Shown piece by piece: positions 15,538 through 24,228 of a DNA stretch of 33,286 nt. Numbering within the stretch: the stretch's first letter is position 1; each line of letters opens with the position of its first letter. A program made the position numbers and the translations under genes. The notes beneath the pieces were generated by a model, which was not told the origin of the DNA, searched no databases, and saw only the letters and a program-made list of their open reading frames with translations. This DNA comes from Planctomycetes bacterium UBA4800 (GTDB taxonomy: Bacteria > Planctomycetota > UBA8108 > UBA8890 > UBA8898): NCBI GenBank assembly GCA_002402755.1, contig DHGK01000070.1, forward strand, positions 1 through 33,286, read 5' to 3'.

Positions 15538-16935
15538 CTAGTCCTTTTCCTTGTTCCGGTACTCGACCACCTTCTGGCTGACATCGCGGAACCGGATATC
15601 CACGGCGAGGATCTGCTCCATCGTGGCGCGGGCCGGCGTGAACTCGCCCTTGAGCCCGTAGGTCTCGGCGAGCGCGTACCGGATGTCCTTGGCCAGCGAG
15701 GAATTGGCGTCGGCGATCTGGTGGAGCGTCTTCTGGAACTCGTCGATCGCGAGGTCGTAGAGGCCCTTGGCCTTGAAGCACCGCCCGAGATTGGCGTGCG
15801 ACAGGGTGGCCAGGCGCGGGTCGACGAGCGCCTTCTGGAACTGCTCGACGGCCTCATCCACGCGATCCTTCTTCAAGAGGATCTCGCCGTAGCGGGCCTT
15901 CAGGCCGCAGTCGGTCGGGTGGGTGTGGACGCGGCGCTCGAGGAGCACGACCAGGAAGTCCTCGAACTCCTCGACGGCCCTGGCGAGCTGCGCCTGCAGG
16001 TCCGCATCGTCGGGTGCGTCCTTGAGCTTGATCTTGAGCTCCTCGATCCTGTCCGAGTAGATGTGCTCCTGCAGCTCCCCGAGCCGCTCCTGCGCCACCA
16101 GGTCGTTGGGGTCCAGATCGAGGAGCAGCTTGTACTGGGCCTCCGCTTCGTTGTACTGCTTGAGCCTGCGGTACAGGTCGCCGAGCTGCCGGATGAGGCG
16201 CTTCTCGTTCGGGGTCTTCGCGATCTTCTCCTTGGTGCGCTCGATGGCGCGCCGCGCATCGTCGTCGGTGCGTATGATCGCCTGCTCCTCCTCGAGCTTC
16301 TTCGCCTCGTCGGCGCTGGCGAGCAGGTCGGTGAAGTCGCCCTTCCCGCTCTTCTTGCGGTCCTCGGCGTTCTTCATCATCGTCTGGGCCGAGAGATCGC
16401 GGATCGCCTTGCCCGCTTCCTTGTCCTCGGGGTGGTAGCGCTTGACCTTCTCCCAGCACGCGATCGCCTTCTGCGGGTCGACGGGCCCGTAGAGGATGCC
16501 CAACTGGCGCCAGGTCTCGACCTGCCCCGAGTCCAGCTCGACGATCTGCTGGAGGACCGAGATCGCGGCCTCGGTGCCGTTCTCCAGGGAGCGCAGCGCG
16601 GCGGCGAGCGCCGTCAGCATGGCCACGTTCTGCGGGGCGAGCCTGAGGAAGTTCTCGATCTCGACGATCTGCTCCTCCCACTTCTTGGCCATGCCGAGCT
16701 TCTTCACGGCCCACTGCGTCTTCAGCGTGATCAGGCGGGTCTTGAAATCGCCCTTGGTGTTGCCGCCCTTCTCCTGGATGGCGAGGATCTCGGTACTGCG
16801 CAGGCGCTTGCGCTGCTCCACGTTCAGGGGGTCGAGCTTGAGCCCCTGCTGCAGCAGCTCGATCGCGTAGTCGAAGTTGCGCCGCTTGATGGCCTGCTCG
16901 GCCTTCGAGAAAAGGTTGTCTGCCGGTCGGACCAT
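15538..16935 (-). CDS. tetratricopeptide-repeat protein
   Basis: This 465-residue, soluble, charged protein is composed almost wholly of TPR helices. Repeat-like segments are visible at about 8-41 (AEQAIKRRNFDYAIELLQQG), 87-190, 270-310 (QLGDLYRRLKQYNEAEAQYK), 365-400 (ARYGEILLKKDRVDEAVEQF) and 400-440 (NLGRCFKAKGLYDLAIDEFQ). A Lys/Glu-rich coiled-coil-like stretch (about 210-255) splits the array. There is no signal peptide or membrane segment, so it is cytoplasmic. TPR arrays bind partner proteins; which partner cannot be told. The ATG at 16935 has GGAG 9 nt upstream. A longer in-frame start at 17097 lies upstream of the promoter. It is divergent from def, and each has its own promoter. Confidence 0.88.
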   Translation of the reverse strand: MVRPADNLFSKAEQAIKRRNFDYAIELLQQGLKLDPLNVEQRKRLRSTEILAIQEKGGNTKGDFKTRLITLKTQWAVKKLGMAKKWEEQIVEIENFLRLAPQNVAMLTALAAALRSLENGTEAAISVLQQIVELDSGQVETWRQLGILYGPVDPQKAIACWEKVKRYHPEDKEAGKAIRDLSAQTMMKNAEDRKKSGKGDFTDLLASADEAKKLEEEQAIIRTDDDARRAIERTKEKIAKTPNEKRLIRQLGDLYRRLKQYNEAEAQYKLLLDLDPNDLVAQERLGELQEHIYSDRIEELKIKLKDAPDDADLQAQLARAVEEFEDFLVVLLERRVHTHPTDCGLKARYGEILLKKDRVDEAVEQFQKALVDPRLATLSHANLGRCFKAKGLYDLAIDEFQKTLHQIADANSSLAKDIRYALAETYGLKGEFTPARATMEQILAVDIRFRDVSQKVVEYRNKEKD

Positions 16936-16981
16936 GGTCTGCTGCTCCGCCTGTGCCTGAACACCCCAACGATACGTGTCG

Positions 16982-17010
16982 ATTGTAGCACCGCGCCCGC
17001 TGCGCGTCAA
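16982..17010 (-). promoter_or_regulatory. sigma70-type promoter for the TPR gene
   Basis: TTGACG (17010-17005), a 17-bp spacer and TACAAT (16987-16982) read on the minus strand, each 5/6 to consensus. The start point would be near 16975, giving a leader of about 40 nt. Confidence 0.65.
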
Positions 17011-17085
17011 CGCGTGCACGCATCGGCGGCGTCCCGCCTCGTCGCAACCCCGAACGCACGCTCGGAATCCGCGAACCGCGCCGCA

Positions 17086-17113
17086 TTGTGCCGGCAACTC
17101 ATTCCACTATACT
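17086..17113 (+). promoter_or_regulatory. candidate promoter for def-ribF
   Basis: TTGTGC (17086-17091), a 16-bp spacer and TATACT (17108-17113) read on the plus strand. The -10 is strong and the -35 keeps only TTG. The start point would be near 17120, about 65 nt before the def start codon. Confidence 0.5.
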
Positions 17114-17185
17114 AAGTTTACTTCCGTCGTTTGGCAATGGCCGCGCGGGGCGACACGGGTCCGCCGGCGAAAGGACGGTGCATGC

Positions 17186-17731
17186 ATGATGCGGAACATG
17201 AAGCTGACGTGGTATCCCGACCCCGTGCTGCGGCGGCGGGCGAAGGACATCGCCGAGTTCACGCCGGAGCTGGCCGCGCGGGTGGAGACGATGTTCGAGA
17301 TCATGGAGGGGGAAGGCGGCATCGGGCTCGCCGCCCCGCAGGCCGCCTGGGGGGCGCGGGTCTTCGTGACGCGCATTCCGGCGGGCGAAGTAGAGGGGCC
17401 CCGCCGCGTGTACGTCAACCCCGTGGTCGTCTCGGCCGAGGGCCGGGACGAGGCCGAGGAAGGCTGCCTGTCCTTCCCCGACATCCGCGCCCGGATCGTG
17501 CGGCACGCCCGTGTCGTCCTGCGCGCGCAGGATCTGGAGGGCCGGCCCTTCGAGGAGGAGGCCGCGGGCCTGGGGGCGCGCTGCTGGGAGCACGAGATCG
17601 ACCACCTGGACGGCATTCTCTTCATCACGCGCTTCAAGGCCGGCGATCTTCTCCAGGCCAAGCCGAAGCTGCTCGAGCTCGAGGAGAAGCACGCGGCGAG
17701 GACCCGGGCGGGGAGGAAGGCGCGCACGTGA
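17186..17731 (+). CDS. def: peptide deformylase
   Basis: This 181-residue metalloenzyme removes the formyl group from nascent N-terminal formyl-methionine at the ribosome. All three family motifs are intact: GIGLAAPQ (45-52), EEGCLSFP (91-98, metal-binding Cys94) and HEIDHLDG (136-143, two metal-binding His and the catalytic Glu137). The C-terminus continues as a Lys/Arg-rich helix. Start codons ATG at 17186 and 17189 are adjacent; AAAGGA lies 10 nt before the first. Methionyl-tRNA formyltransferase, the usual neighbour, is not next to it. Instead ribF follows with a GTGA overlap. Confidence 0.95.
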   Translation: MMRNMKLTWYPDPVLRRRAKDIAEFTPELAARVETMFEIMEGEGGIGLAAPQAAWGARVFVTRIPAGEVEGPRRVYVNPVVVSAEGRDEAEEGCLSFPDIRARIVRHARVVLRAQDLEGRPFEEEAAGLGARCWEHEIDHLDGILFITRFKAGDLLQAKPKLLELEEKHAARTRAGRKART

Positions 17732-18690
17732 CCGGGCACGATCCGCATCCGCCCTGGCCGCGGCCCGCGAGGGCCGTGGCTGCCGTGGGGCTCTTCGACG
17801 GCGTGCATCGCGGGCACGCGTTCCTCCTGGAAACGCTCAAGGCCTGGGCGGCCGAACGCGGGGCCGCGCCCGTCGCCGTGACGTTCGATCCCCATCCCGA
17901 GGAGATCCTGCACGGAGCCGCGCCGCCGCTCGTCGTGAGCCCCGCGCGCCGCGTCGAGCTCATCCGGGCGCTGGGCGTGCCGCGCGTGTGGCTGTTTCCC
18001 CTGACGCGCGCGGTCATGGCGCTCGCGGCGCGGGAGTTCGTCGCGCGCCACGTGCGCGACGCGCTCGGCGGAGAGGGGCTGCTCATGGGGTTCGACAACC
18101 GTCTCGGGAGCGATCGCGCGGACTGCGCGGCGCTGCGCGCCGCGGGAGCCGACCTTGGCATCGAGGTGCGGGCGTGCCCCCCGTATCTCGTCGATGGCGA
18201 GCCGGTCTCGAGCACGGCCGTGCGCAAGGCGATCGTGACGGGCGACCTTCCCGCGGCGGAGAAGCTGCTCGGGCGGCGCGTGAGCGTGATGGGACGCGTC
18301 GTCCGCGGCAGGAAGATCGGCCGGCTACTCGGCTTCCCGACCGCGAACCTCGAGACGGCGCACCAGGCGGTGGTGCCGTGCGGCATCTACGCCGCGGAGG
18401 TGACGCTGGAAGGGCGCACGCTGCGCGCGGCGGTGAGCGTGGGAAGCGGGCCCACGGCGCGGCCCGGCGACATAGCCCCGGGAACGGGTTCGTACGTCGG
18501 CGCGGAGCACACGGTCGAGGTGCACGTCATCGGCTACGCCGGGGACCTGACGGGCAAGGACATCGAGGCCCGCATCGTGCGCAAGCTCAGGGAGGAACGG
18601 CGGTTCCCGGACTACGCATCGCTGATCGAGCAGATCAAGAAGGACATCGCGGAGATCGAGACGGGCCGGGACGCAGGCGGCGGGCCGTAG
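17728..18690 (+). CDS. ribF: bifunctional riboflavin kinase / FAD synthetase
   Basis: This 320-residue enzyme phosphorylates riboflavin to FMN and adenylylates it to FAD. The N-terminal nucleotidyltransferase domain shows GLFDGVHRGH (21-30), TFDPHPEEIL (51-60) and SSTAVRKAI (160-168). The C-terminal kinase domain begins near 181 and shows LLGFPTANL (199-207), CGIYAAEV and a late VEVHVIGYAGDLTGKDI. The N-terminus is short, with only about 15 residues before the barrel. The start is GTG at 17728 overlapping the def TGA as GTGA, with GGAGGAAGG just upstream, so translation is likely coupled to def. The end converges on the lipoprotein gene with a 27-bp gap in which I see no terminator. Confidence 0.94.
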   Translation: MTGHDPHPPWPRPARAVAAVGLFDGVHRGHAFLLETLKAWAAERGAAPVAVTFDPHPEEILHGAAPPLVVSPARRVELIRALGVPRVWLFPLTRAVMALAAREFVARHVRDALGGEGLLMGFDNRLGSDRADCAALRAAGADLGIEVRACPPYLVDGEPVSSTAVRKAIVTGDLPAAEKLLGRRVSVMGRVVRGRKIGRLLGFPTANLETAHQAVVPCGIYAAEVTLEGRTLRAAVSVGSGPTARPGDIAPGTGSYVGAEHTVEVHVIGYAGDLTGKDIEARIVRKLREERRFPDYASLIEQIKKDIAEIETGRDAGGGP

Positions 18691-18717
18691 CCTCGAGTCT
18701 CAGGCCGCAGGTCTCTC

Positions 18718-20481
18718 TCAGTATTCGACCTCTCCGGACGGCGTCTTCGGCGCCGGCTGCGTGGGGGCGGACGAGGGCTTCTTGAGACCCGCCTCGACGA
18801 GGATCTCCTCGGGAATGTCCACCCCCTCCTTCTGCAGTTCCCCGAGCGCCCACTTCTGGTCGAGGATGCCCTCGATCTTCAGGTTCTTGACGGCGAACAT
18901 GCACTTGTTCCAGGATACGGCCACGCGGCCGGAGGGATACGCGCCGGCCGACCTGGGCTTGATCTTCTCGACCTTGGAGACCTCTTCGCCGCCGAACATC
19001 GCCGTCAAGGTGCCCGACTCCTGGCCCTCGGGCCAGGCAAGCTCCAGCACCCAGTCGCGCCGCTCCTTCTTGACCCAGTCCTTCGGCGGCTTCGTCATGG
19101 CATCGGGCACGGTGGTCGGCGCGCCGGGCGCGAAGCCGAACACCCCGCTCACGCGTCCGAGAATCGCGCCGAACTTGGAGCCGTAGGCGTTGCCGGACTT
19201 GTCGCTCATGATCTGGAGGACCACGTAGGCGTCGCCGGCGAGGACGACGCCCATCTCCACGGTCATGGACACGCGCACCTCGCGCACGAACTGGGGATTG
19301 AAGAACACGCAGCTCGTGTCGCCGCCGGCCTCGAACGACATCTCGACCGGCGTGCCCTGCTCGTCGCGCGTGAAGTCGAGCTTCGATTTCCCGACCTTCC
19401 TGACCTTGGAGTCCTTCCTGAGATCGGCGCCGCTGGCGTAATTGAGGAGGACCTTGCCGCCCGAGAACTCGGCCAGGCCGTTGAAGAGCTTGCCCTTGTG
19501 CACGTCGAGAAATGCCCACACGCCCGCGGCGCCGGACGGGGCGGGCGGCGCATCGCCCTTGGAGGCGGCGGATTCGGGCGGCGCATCTTTGGGCTCTTCC
19601 AGCGTCGTGTCGGTGTCCGGGCCGGCTCGCGGGCCCTCGGCCATCGCGCCCGTCGCCGCATCGGCCGCCCGCATCTCGTTGATCATCTGCACGAGCATCC
19701 GGAACTCGTCCTTCGCGCCGCGGTACTCGTACAGGGCCTCGTCGAACCGGCCGTCCTCGAGCGCGCGGTCGCCGTTCCGCAGCATGTCGGCCGCCGCCCC
19801 GAACTCGACCGGGTTGGTCTTGGCGGCATCGAGGTCGTCCGCCTTCTGCTTCTCCGCCAGCGCGATCTTCTTCTCCTCCTCGGCGGCCAGCTTCTCCTTC
19901 TCCTGCTTGCGGGTCTGCTCGGCGGCGTCCTTGGCCTCCTCGATGACATCGGCGAGATCCTGCTTGGCCGACTTCAGGGTGCGGAGCGCCGCGGCGGGCG
20001 ATTCCTTGAGGGTTTCCTCGGCGCTCTTGACCTTCTCGACGGCGGCTGCGTACGCCTGCGCCGCGGCCTTGTCCGCGCCGCCGTCCTTGGCCTTGCGCTG
20101 GAGCGCGGCGACATCCTTCATCACCGCGGCGTAGTCATCGACCGACTTCTTGCCCCTCTTGGACTCGGTGATGGACTCCGTGTACTTGCTCCTGGCCTTG
20201 TCGAAGCGCAGCTTGGCGGCCTTCGCATCATCGGCCTCGACCTGCTCCTCGCCCTCGGCGAAGAGCCGTTCGGCCTCGTTCCATGCCTTGGGGGCGTACT
20301 TGGCCGCGTTCTCGGCCTCGGCGTCGCCCTTGGCCTTCTCCGCCGAGGCGCGCGCCCGGTCGATTGCGGATGCCTTGGCATCCTGGCGCGACGTCGTCTC
20401 CTCGCCGCCCCCTCCGCCGCACGACCACAGGAGCCCCAGGGCCATCGCCGCCGCACCTGCACGCACCCAAGGCTGGTTCAT
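18718..20481 (-). CDS. lipoprotein with coiled-coil region and C-terminal beta domain
   Basis: This 587-residue protein begins MNQPWVRAGAAAMALGLLWSC; LLWSC is a lipobox with Cys21 as the acylated residue, followed by a Gly run. Residues about 30-260 are Ala/Lys/Glu-rich and predicted as long helices or a coiled coil built from degenerate repeats (AEKAKGDAEAENAAKYAP, KAAKLRFDKARSKYTES). About 330-370 is an acidic, Pro/Ala linker. Residues about 375-550 are beta-rich with WAFLDVHKGKLFNGLAEFSG and VAVSWNKCMFAVKNLKIEGI, possibly a LamG/concanavalin-like fold. The helical part resembles the DUF4398-like or TolA-like envelope spacers, but I make no family claim. The ATG at 20481 has GAGGTG 6 nt upstream. 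A periplasm-facing structural or binding role is inferred. Confidence 0.82.
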   Translation of the reverse strand: MNQPWVRAGAAAMALGLLWSCGGGGGEETTSRQDAKASAIDRARASAEKAKGDAEAENAAKYAPKAWNEAERLFAEGEEQVEADDAKAAKLRFDKARSKYTESITESKRGKKSVDDYAAVMKDVAALQRKAKDGGADKAAAQAYAAAVEKVKSAEETLKESPAAALRTLKSAKQDLADVIEEAKDAAEQTRKQEKEKLAAEEEKKIALAEKQKADDLDAAKTNPVEFGAAADMLRNGDRALEDGRFDEALYEYRGAKDEFRMLVQMINEMRAADAATGAMAEGPRAGPDTDTTLEEPKDAPPESAASKGDAPPAPSGAAGVWAFLDVHKGKLFNGLAEFSGGKVLLNYASGADLRKDSKVRKVGKSKLDFTRDEQGTPVEMSFEAGGDTSCVFFNPQFVREVRVSMTVEMGVVLAGDAYVVLQIMSDKSGNAYGSKFGAILGRVSGVFGFAPGAPTTVPDAMTKPPKDWVKKERRDWVLELAWPEGQESGTLTAMFGGEEVSKVEKIKPRSAGAYPSGRVAVSWNKCMFAVKNLKIEGILDQKWALGELQKEGVDIPEEILVEAGLKKPSSAPTQPAPKTPSGEVEY

Positions 20482-20632
20482 CGGATTCACCTCATCTCGC
20501 GAGTGTCCCGGACTTCGTACGAACACGACGGAATCTCGATCGCGCGCGTTGCATGGAAAAGGGCTTCGCCGCGCCCGTGCGCGCGCCCGGCCCCGCGGGA
20601 GGCGAATGCCCGCGCCGCGGGCCGACTCTTCG

Positions 20633-20660
20633 ATTATAAGTGAATGCGGTGATCCGGCAA
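20633..20660 (-). promoter_or_regulatory. sigma70-type promoter for the lipoprotein gene
   Basis: TTGCCG (20660-20655), a 16-bp spacer and a perfect TATAAT (20638-20633) read on the minus strand. The start point near 20626 gives an unusually long leader of about 145 nt. The 286-bp gap 20482-20767 holds this promoter, that leader and, on the plus side, no clear promoter for cmk. Confidence 0.6.
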
Positions 20661-20767
20661 GGTTGGCGCGCGCGGCGCTTGACTTCCGCGCGCGCATGGG
20701 GGAAGCTTGACGATTCGCCGAAGGCGCGGGCCGGCCGGAAGCCGGATGCGGCCGGGAGGTGCGCAGG

Positions 20768-21445
20768 TTGACGACGCGACGGACGGTGGTGACGCTCGAC
20801 GGACCCGCGGGCAGCGGCAAGACGGTGTGCGGGCAGGGCGCCGCCCTGCGCCTGGACGCGACCTTCGTGTCGTCGGGGCTCTGCTACCGCGCGGTCACGT
20901 ATCTGGCGATGCGCGACGGCGCGGCGCCGTCCGACGCCGCGGCGGTCGCTCGTGCGGCCGAACGCCTGCGCATCGAGTTCGTGACGGCGCCCGGCGCGGT
21001 GCGCGTGCTCGTCGGCGGCGAGGATCTGACGGCGGTGCTCAAGGAACCGGAGGTGACGGCGCAGACGCGCCACGCGGCCGAGAACCCGCGCGTGCGGGAG
21101 CTGATCGGCCGGCACCTGCGGCGCATGGCGGAGGAGCGCGACATCGTCGCCGAGGGCCGCGACATGGGCACGGTCGTCTTCGCCGACGCGCCCTTCAAGT
21201 TCTTCCTGGACGCGGATCTCGCGTGCCGTGCGGCCCGGCGGCGCAAGGAACTGGCCGCGCTCGGCATCGACATCCCCGAGGAGCGGCTGCAAGCGGAGAT
21301 CGCGGCGCGCGATCTCCGGGATGCCACGCGCGAGCTCTGCCCGCTGAGGGTTCCCGAGGACGCCGTCGTCATCGACACCGGGGAGCTGTCGGTGGAGGAT
21401 GTGGTGGACCGCATAGTGAGGATCGTGCGGGGCGATGGAGACTGA
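20768..21445 (+). CDS. cmk: cytidylate kinase
   Basis: This 225-residue P-loop kinase phosphorylates CMP and dCMP. Walker A is GPAGSGKT (about 12-19), SSGLCYRAVTYLAM is the CMP-binding block, EGRDMGTVVF is diagnostic, and KFFLDADLACRAARRRKEL is the lid region. It ends IVRIVRGDGD. The start is taken as TTG at 20768 because GGGAGG (20754-20759) lies 8 nt before it; a GTG at 20759 overlaps that Shine-Dalgarno and is unlikely. It overlaps plsC by 11 bp and heads the classic cmk-plsC-rpsA cluster; ispH, often inserted between them, is missing here. Confidence 0.94.
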   Translation: MTTRRTVVTLDGPAGSGKTVCGQGAALRLDATFVSSGLCYRAVTYLAMRDGAAPSDAAAVARAAERLRIEFVTAPGAVRVLVGGEDLTAVLKEPEVTAQTRHAAENPRVRELIGRHLRRMAEERDIVAEGRDMGTVVFADAPFKFFLDADLACRAARRRKELAALGIDIPEERLQAEIAARDLRDATRELCPLRVPEDAVVIDTGELSVEDVVDRIVRIVRGDGD

Positions 21446-22136
21446 GAGGCGCGCACGCGATCGCGACGCGGAGATCGAGATCCGCGACCCGGCGGGGCCG
21501 AACGGCCTGTACAAGTGCTGCCATGCGATCTGCGCGGCGGTGATGTACTCGTACCTGGGCCTGCGGGTGCGCGGCAGGGGCCGGGTTCCGCGCCGCGGCG
21601 GGGCGGTGATCGCCTCCAACCACGTGAGCTTCATGGACCCCGTCGCGGTCGGCGTCGCGGCGCCGCGGCCGATCGCCTTCCTCGCCCGGCACTCGCTGTA
21701 CCGCTCGCGGGCGTTCGGGCGGCTGATCCTGGGCCTCAACGCGTACCCGCTCCCGCGCGAGAACGCGAGCACGGGGGCGATCAAGCGCGCCCTGAAGCTG
21801 CTGGAGGCGGGCTGGGCGGTCCTCGTCTTCCCGGAAGGGACGCGTTCGCCCGACGGCGCGCCGAGGGCGTTCCGCGGCGGGCTGGCGCTGCTTGCCGCCA
21901 AGGCGCGCGTTCCGGTAATTCCGGCGGGGGTCAGGGGCGCGTTCGAGGCCTGGCCGCGCGGCCGCGTTTTTCCGCGGCCGGGCAAGGTCACGGTCGCGTT
22001 CGGCCCTCTCATCCTGTACGATGACAAGTCCGATACCTATGATAGTTTTACGGAGCGTGTCGCCCGGGCGGTCGGCGCCCTGGCGGGACACGCGCCGGCG
22101 TCGCCGGGGACGGCACCCGGCGCCGCGCAGTCGTGA
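21435..22136 (+). CDS. plsC: 1-acyl-sn-glycerol-3-phosphate acyltransferase (PlsC-like)
   Basis: This 233-residue membrane-associated acyltransferase probably makes phosphatidic acid from lysophosphatidate. The catalytic motif NHVSFMD (62-68, HX4D) and the glycerophosphate-binding motif FPEGTRS (132-138) are intact, and VPVIPAGVRG is the fourth block. A hydrophobic segment near 30-43 could anchor it to the inner membrane. The C-terminus is Ala/Pro-rich and of low complexity. The ATG at 21435 sits 11 bp inside cmk without a strong Shine-Dalgarno, implying coupled translation. Confidence 0.9.
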   Translation: METERRARDRDAEIEIRDPAGPNGLYKCCHAICAAVMYSYLGLRVRGRGRVPRRGGAVIASNHVSFMDPVAVGVAAPRPIAFLARHSLYRSRAFGRLILGLNAYPLPRENASTGAIKRALKLLEAGWAVLVFPEGTRSPDGAPRAFRGGLALLAAKARVPVIPAGVRGAFEAWPRGRVFPRPGKVTVAFGPLILYDDKSDTYDSFTERVARAVGALAGHAPASPGTAPGAAQS

Positions 22137-22223
22137 GAACGGCGGCAAGGTTCGTGGAGAGGTTCGCCGCTTGCCAGGACAACCCGGCGGACGGACAGGG
22201 AAGGCATTGATTGTTGGTTCTGT

Positions 22224-24152
22224 ATGTCGAGTAACAAGCTGCTCAGGGAACTGGACGTTGATGCGGGCACCCTCGACCGCGAGGTCGCCGCGGTGTTCGA
22301 AACCGTTGCGCAGGACGATGTGCAAAGGATCTACCAGGAGTCCGTGCAGGACTTCTCGGCCGAGACGATCCTGAACGGGAAGGTCGTCAACGTCTTCAAC
22401 AACGAGGTCATCGTCGACGTCGGGTACAAGTCCGAGGGGATCATCCCGCTGGACCAGTTCGATGCGGAGGCCCCGCCGAAGCCCGGCGACCAGATCGAGG
22501 TCCTGCTGGAGTCCGTCGAGGACGAGTCGGGACTCATCGTGCTCTCGCGGCGCAAGGCCGCGCGCATCCGCGGCTGGGAGCGCGTCATCAGCACGCACAA
22601 GGAAGGCGACGTCGTCAGGGGCAAGGTCGTGCGGAAGATCAAGGGCGGCCTGCTCGTCGACATCGGCGTTCCGGTGTTCCTGCCCGCCTCGCAGGTCGGC
22701 ATCCGCCGCGCCGGCGACATCGGCGACGTCATCGGCCAGGAGGTGGAGTGCAAGATCATCAAGATCGACGAGAGCCGCATGAACATCGTCGTGAGCCGCA
22801 GGAAGCTCCTGGAGGAGCGGCGCGACGACTGCAAGCGGCGGCTCATGACGGAGATCGAGGTCAACCAGCTCCGGAAGGGCGTGGTCAAGAACATCACCGA
22901 GTTCGGCGCGTTCGTCGACCTGGGAGGCATCGACGGGCTGCTGCACATCACGGACATGAGCTGGGGCCGCGTGGGACACCCGTCCGAGGTCCTGCAGATC
23001 GAGCAGGAGCTCGAGGTCCTGGTCCTGAAGGTCGACAAGGACAAGGAGCGCATCTCGCTCGGTCTCAAGCAGAAGAGCGAGAGCCCGTGGGCCAGGATCG
23101 ATGAGCGCTTCCCGGTCGGCGCCAGGACGGCCGGCAAGGTCGTCAGCGTGCTCCCGTACGGTGCGTTCGTCGAGATCGCGCCCGGCGTCGAGGGCCTGGT
23201 CCACATCTCCGAGATGTCGTGGACCAAGCGCATCAACCACCCGAGCGCGATCGTGAAGGTCGGCGACGAGGTGGAGGTCGTGGTCCTCGAGATCAAGAAG
23301 GACAAGCAGGAGATCAGCCTGGGCATCAAGCAGACCGATGTGAACCCGTGGTCGCTCGTCGAGCAGAAGTATCCCGTGGGGACGATCATCGAGGGCCGCG
23401 TGCGCAACCTCACCAACTACGGCGCGTTCGTCGAGCTGGAGGAGGGCATCGACGGCCTCCTGCACGTGTCCGACATGTCCTGGACGCGCAAGATCACGCA
23501 CCCGAGCGAGGTGCTCAAGAAGGGCGACATCGTGCGCGCCACGGTCCTCTCCGTGGACCAGGAGCGCAAGCGCGTCGCCCTGGGCATGAAGCAGATGGTC
23601 GAGGACCCGTGGCTGCGGGACATTCCCGACCGGTACCAGGTCGGCCACCTGGTCGAGGGCGAGGTCACCAAGATCACGAACTTCGGCGTGTTCGTGCGCC
23701 TCGAGCCCGAGCTCGAGGGCCTGCTGCACATCTCCGAGCTCGCCGATCACAAGGTCGGATCGCCGGAGGAGGTGGTCAAGGTCGGGGAGAAGAAGGTCCT
23801 GAAGATCATTCGCGTCGACCAGAGCGACCGGAAGATCGGCCTCAGCCTCAAGGAGGTCTCCGAGGAGGACCTCGTCGCGCGCGACCACGAGCTCACGCGC
23901 ATGCGGGCGACCAGCGAGGCCGCCGAGGCCGCCGAGGCGGCGCAGGCCGCCGTGCAGGGCGCCGTGCCGCACACATCGTTCGGGGCGGCGCTGGAAGCGG
24001 CGCGGCGCGCGGCGGAGGACGGCCCGGCCCCGGGGGAGGACGCCGGAGCCGCGGATGCGGAGAATGCCGCGGAGGCGGAGAACACCGGGGACGGGGAGGC
24101 TGCGGCGGATGCCGGCGAGGCGGGCGACGAGCGCGGCGGCGAGGAACGATAG
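22224..24152 (+). CDS. rpsA: 30S ribosomal protein S1
   Basis: This 642-residue RNA-binding protein helps mRNA load onto the 30S subunit. Six S1 (OB-fold) repeats can be traced at about 47-110, 128-194, 216-283, 301-369, 386-456 and 475-545. Repeats 3-6 carry the typical FGAFV/YGAFV...GLLHIS blocks (TEFGAFVDL, PYGAFVEI, TNYGAFVEL, TNFGVFVRL). After residue 560 an Ala/Glu-rich acidic tail of about 80 residues follows; it is low-complexity and longer than in E. coli S1. The ATG at 22224 lacks a good Shine-Dalgarno and lies in an A/T-richer patch (TTGATTGTTGGTTCTGT); weak Shine-Dalgarno sites are known for rpsA elsewhere. It is third in the cmk-plsC-rpsA unit. Confidence 0.95.
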   Translation: MSSNKLLRELDVDAGTLDREVAAVFETVAQDDVQRIYQESVQDFSAETILNGKVVNVFNNEVIVDVGYKSEGIIPLDQFDAEAPPKPGDQIEVLLESVEDESGLIVLSRRKAARIRGWERVISTHKEGDVVRGKVVRKIKGGLLVDIGVPVFLPASQVGIRRAGDIGDVIGQEVECKIIKIDESRMNIVVSRRKLLEERRDDCKRRLMTEIEVNQLRKGVVKNITEFGAFVDLGGIDGLLHITDMSWGRVGHPSEVLQIEQELEVLVLKVDKDKERISLGLKQKSESPWARIDERFPVGARTAGKVVSVLPYGAFVEIAPGVEGLVHISEMSWTKRINHPSAIVKVGDEVEVVVLEIKKDKQEISLGIKQTDVNPWSLVEQKYPVGTIIEGRVRNLTNYGAFVELEEGIDGLLHVSDMSWTRKITHPSEVLKKGDIVRATVLSVDQERKRVALGMKQMVEDPWLRDIPDRYQVGHLVEGEVTKITNFGVFVRLEPELEGLLHISELADHKVGSPEEVVKVGEKKVLKIIRVDQSDRKIGLSLKEVSEEDLVARDHELTRMRATSEAAEAAEAAQAAVQGAVPHTSFGAALEAARRAAEDGPAPGEDAGAADAENAAEAENTGDGEAAADAGEAGDERGGEER

Positions 24153-24172
24153 TCGCGGGAATACTCCGGCAC

Positions 24173-24204
24173 GGCCCGCGGCGGCGCCGAGCGCCCCGCG
24201 GGCC
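24173..24204 (+). terminator. GC hairpin after rpsA
   Basis: GGCCCGCGG (24173-24181) and CCGCGGGCC (24196-24204) form a perfect 9-bp stem with a 14-nt loop, 20 bp beyond the rpsA stop. No T tract follows, so it is a candidate non-canonical terminator or mRNA 3'-end barrier. Confidence 0.4.
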
Positions 24205-24228
24205 GCGGTATCCGGGCCGGAGGAGACC

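Noticed and set aside
20759..20761. GTG as the start of cmk
   Set aside because: It overlaps the GGGAGG that should be the ribosome site. TTG at 20768 has the right spacing.
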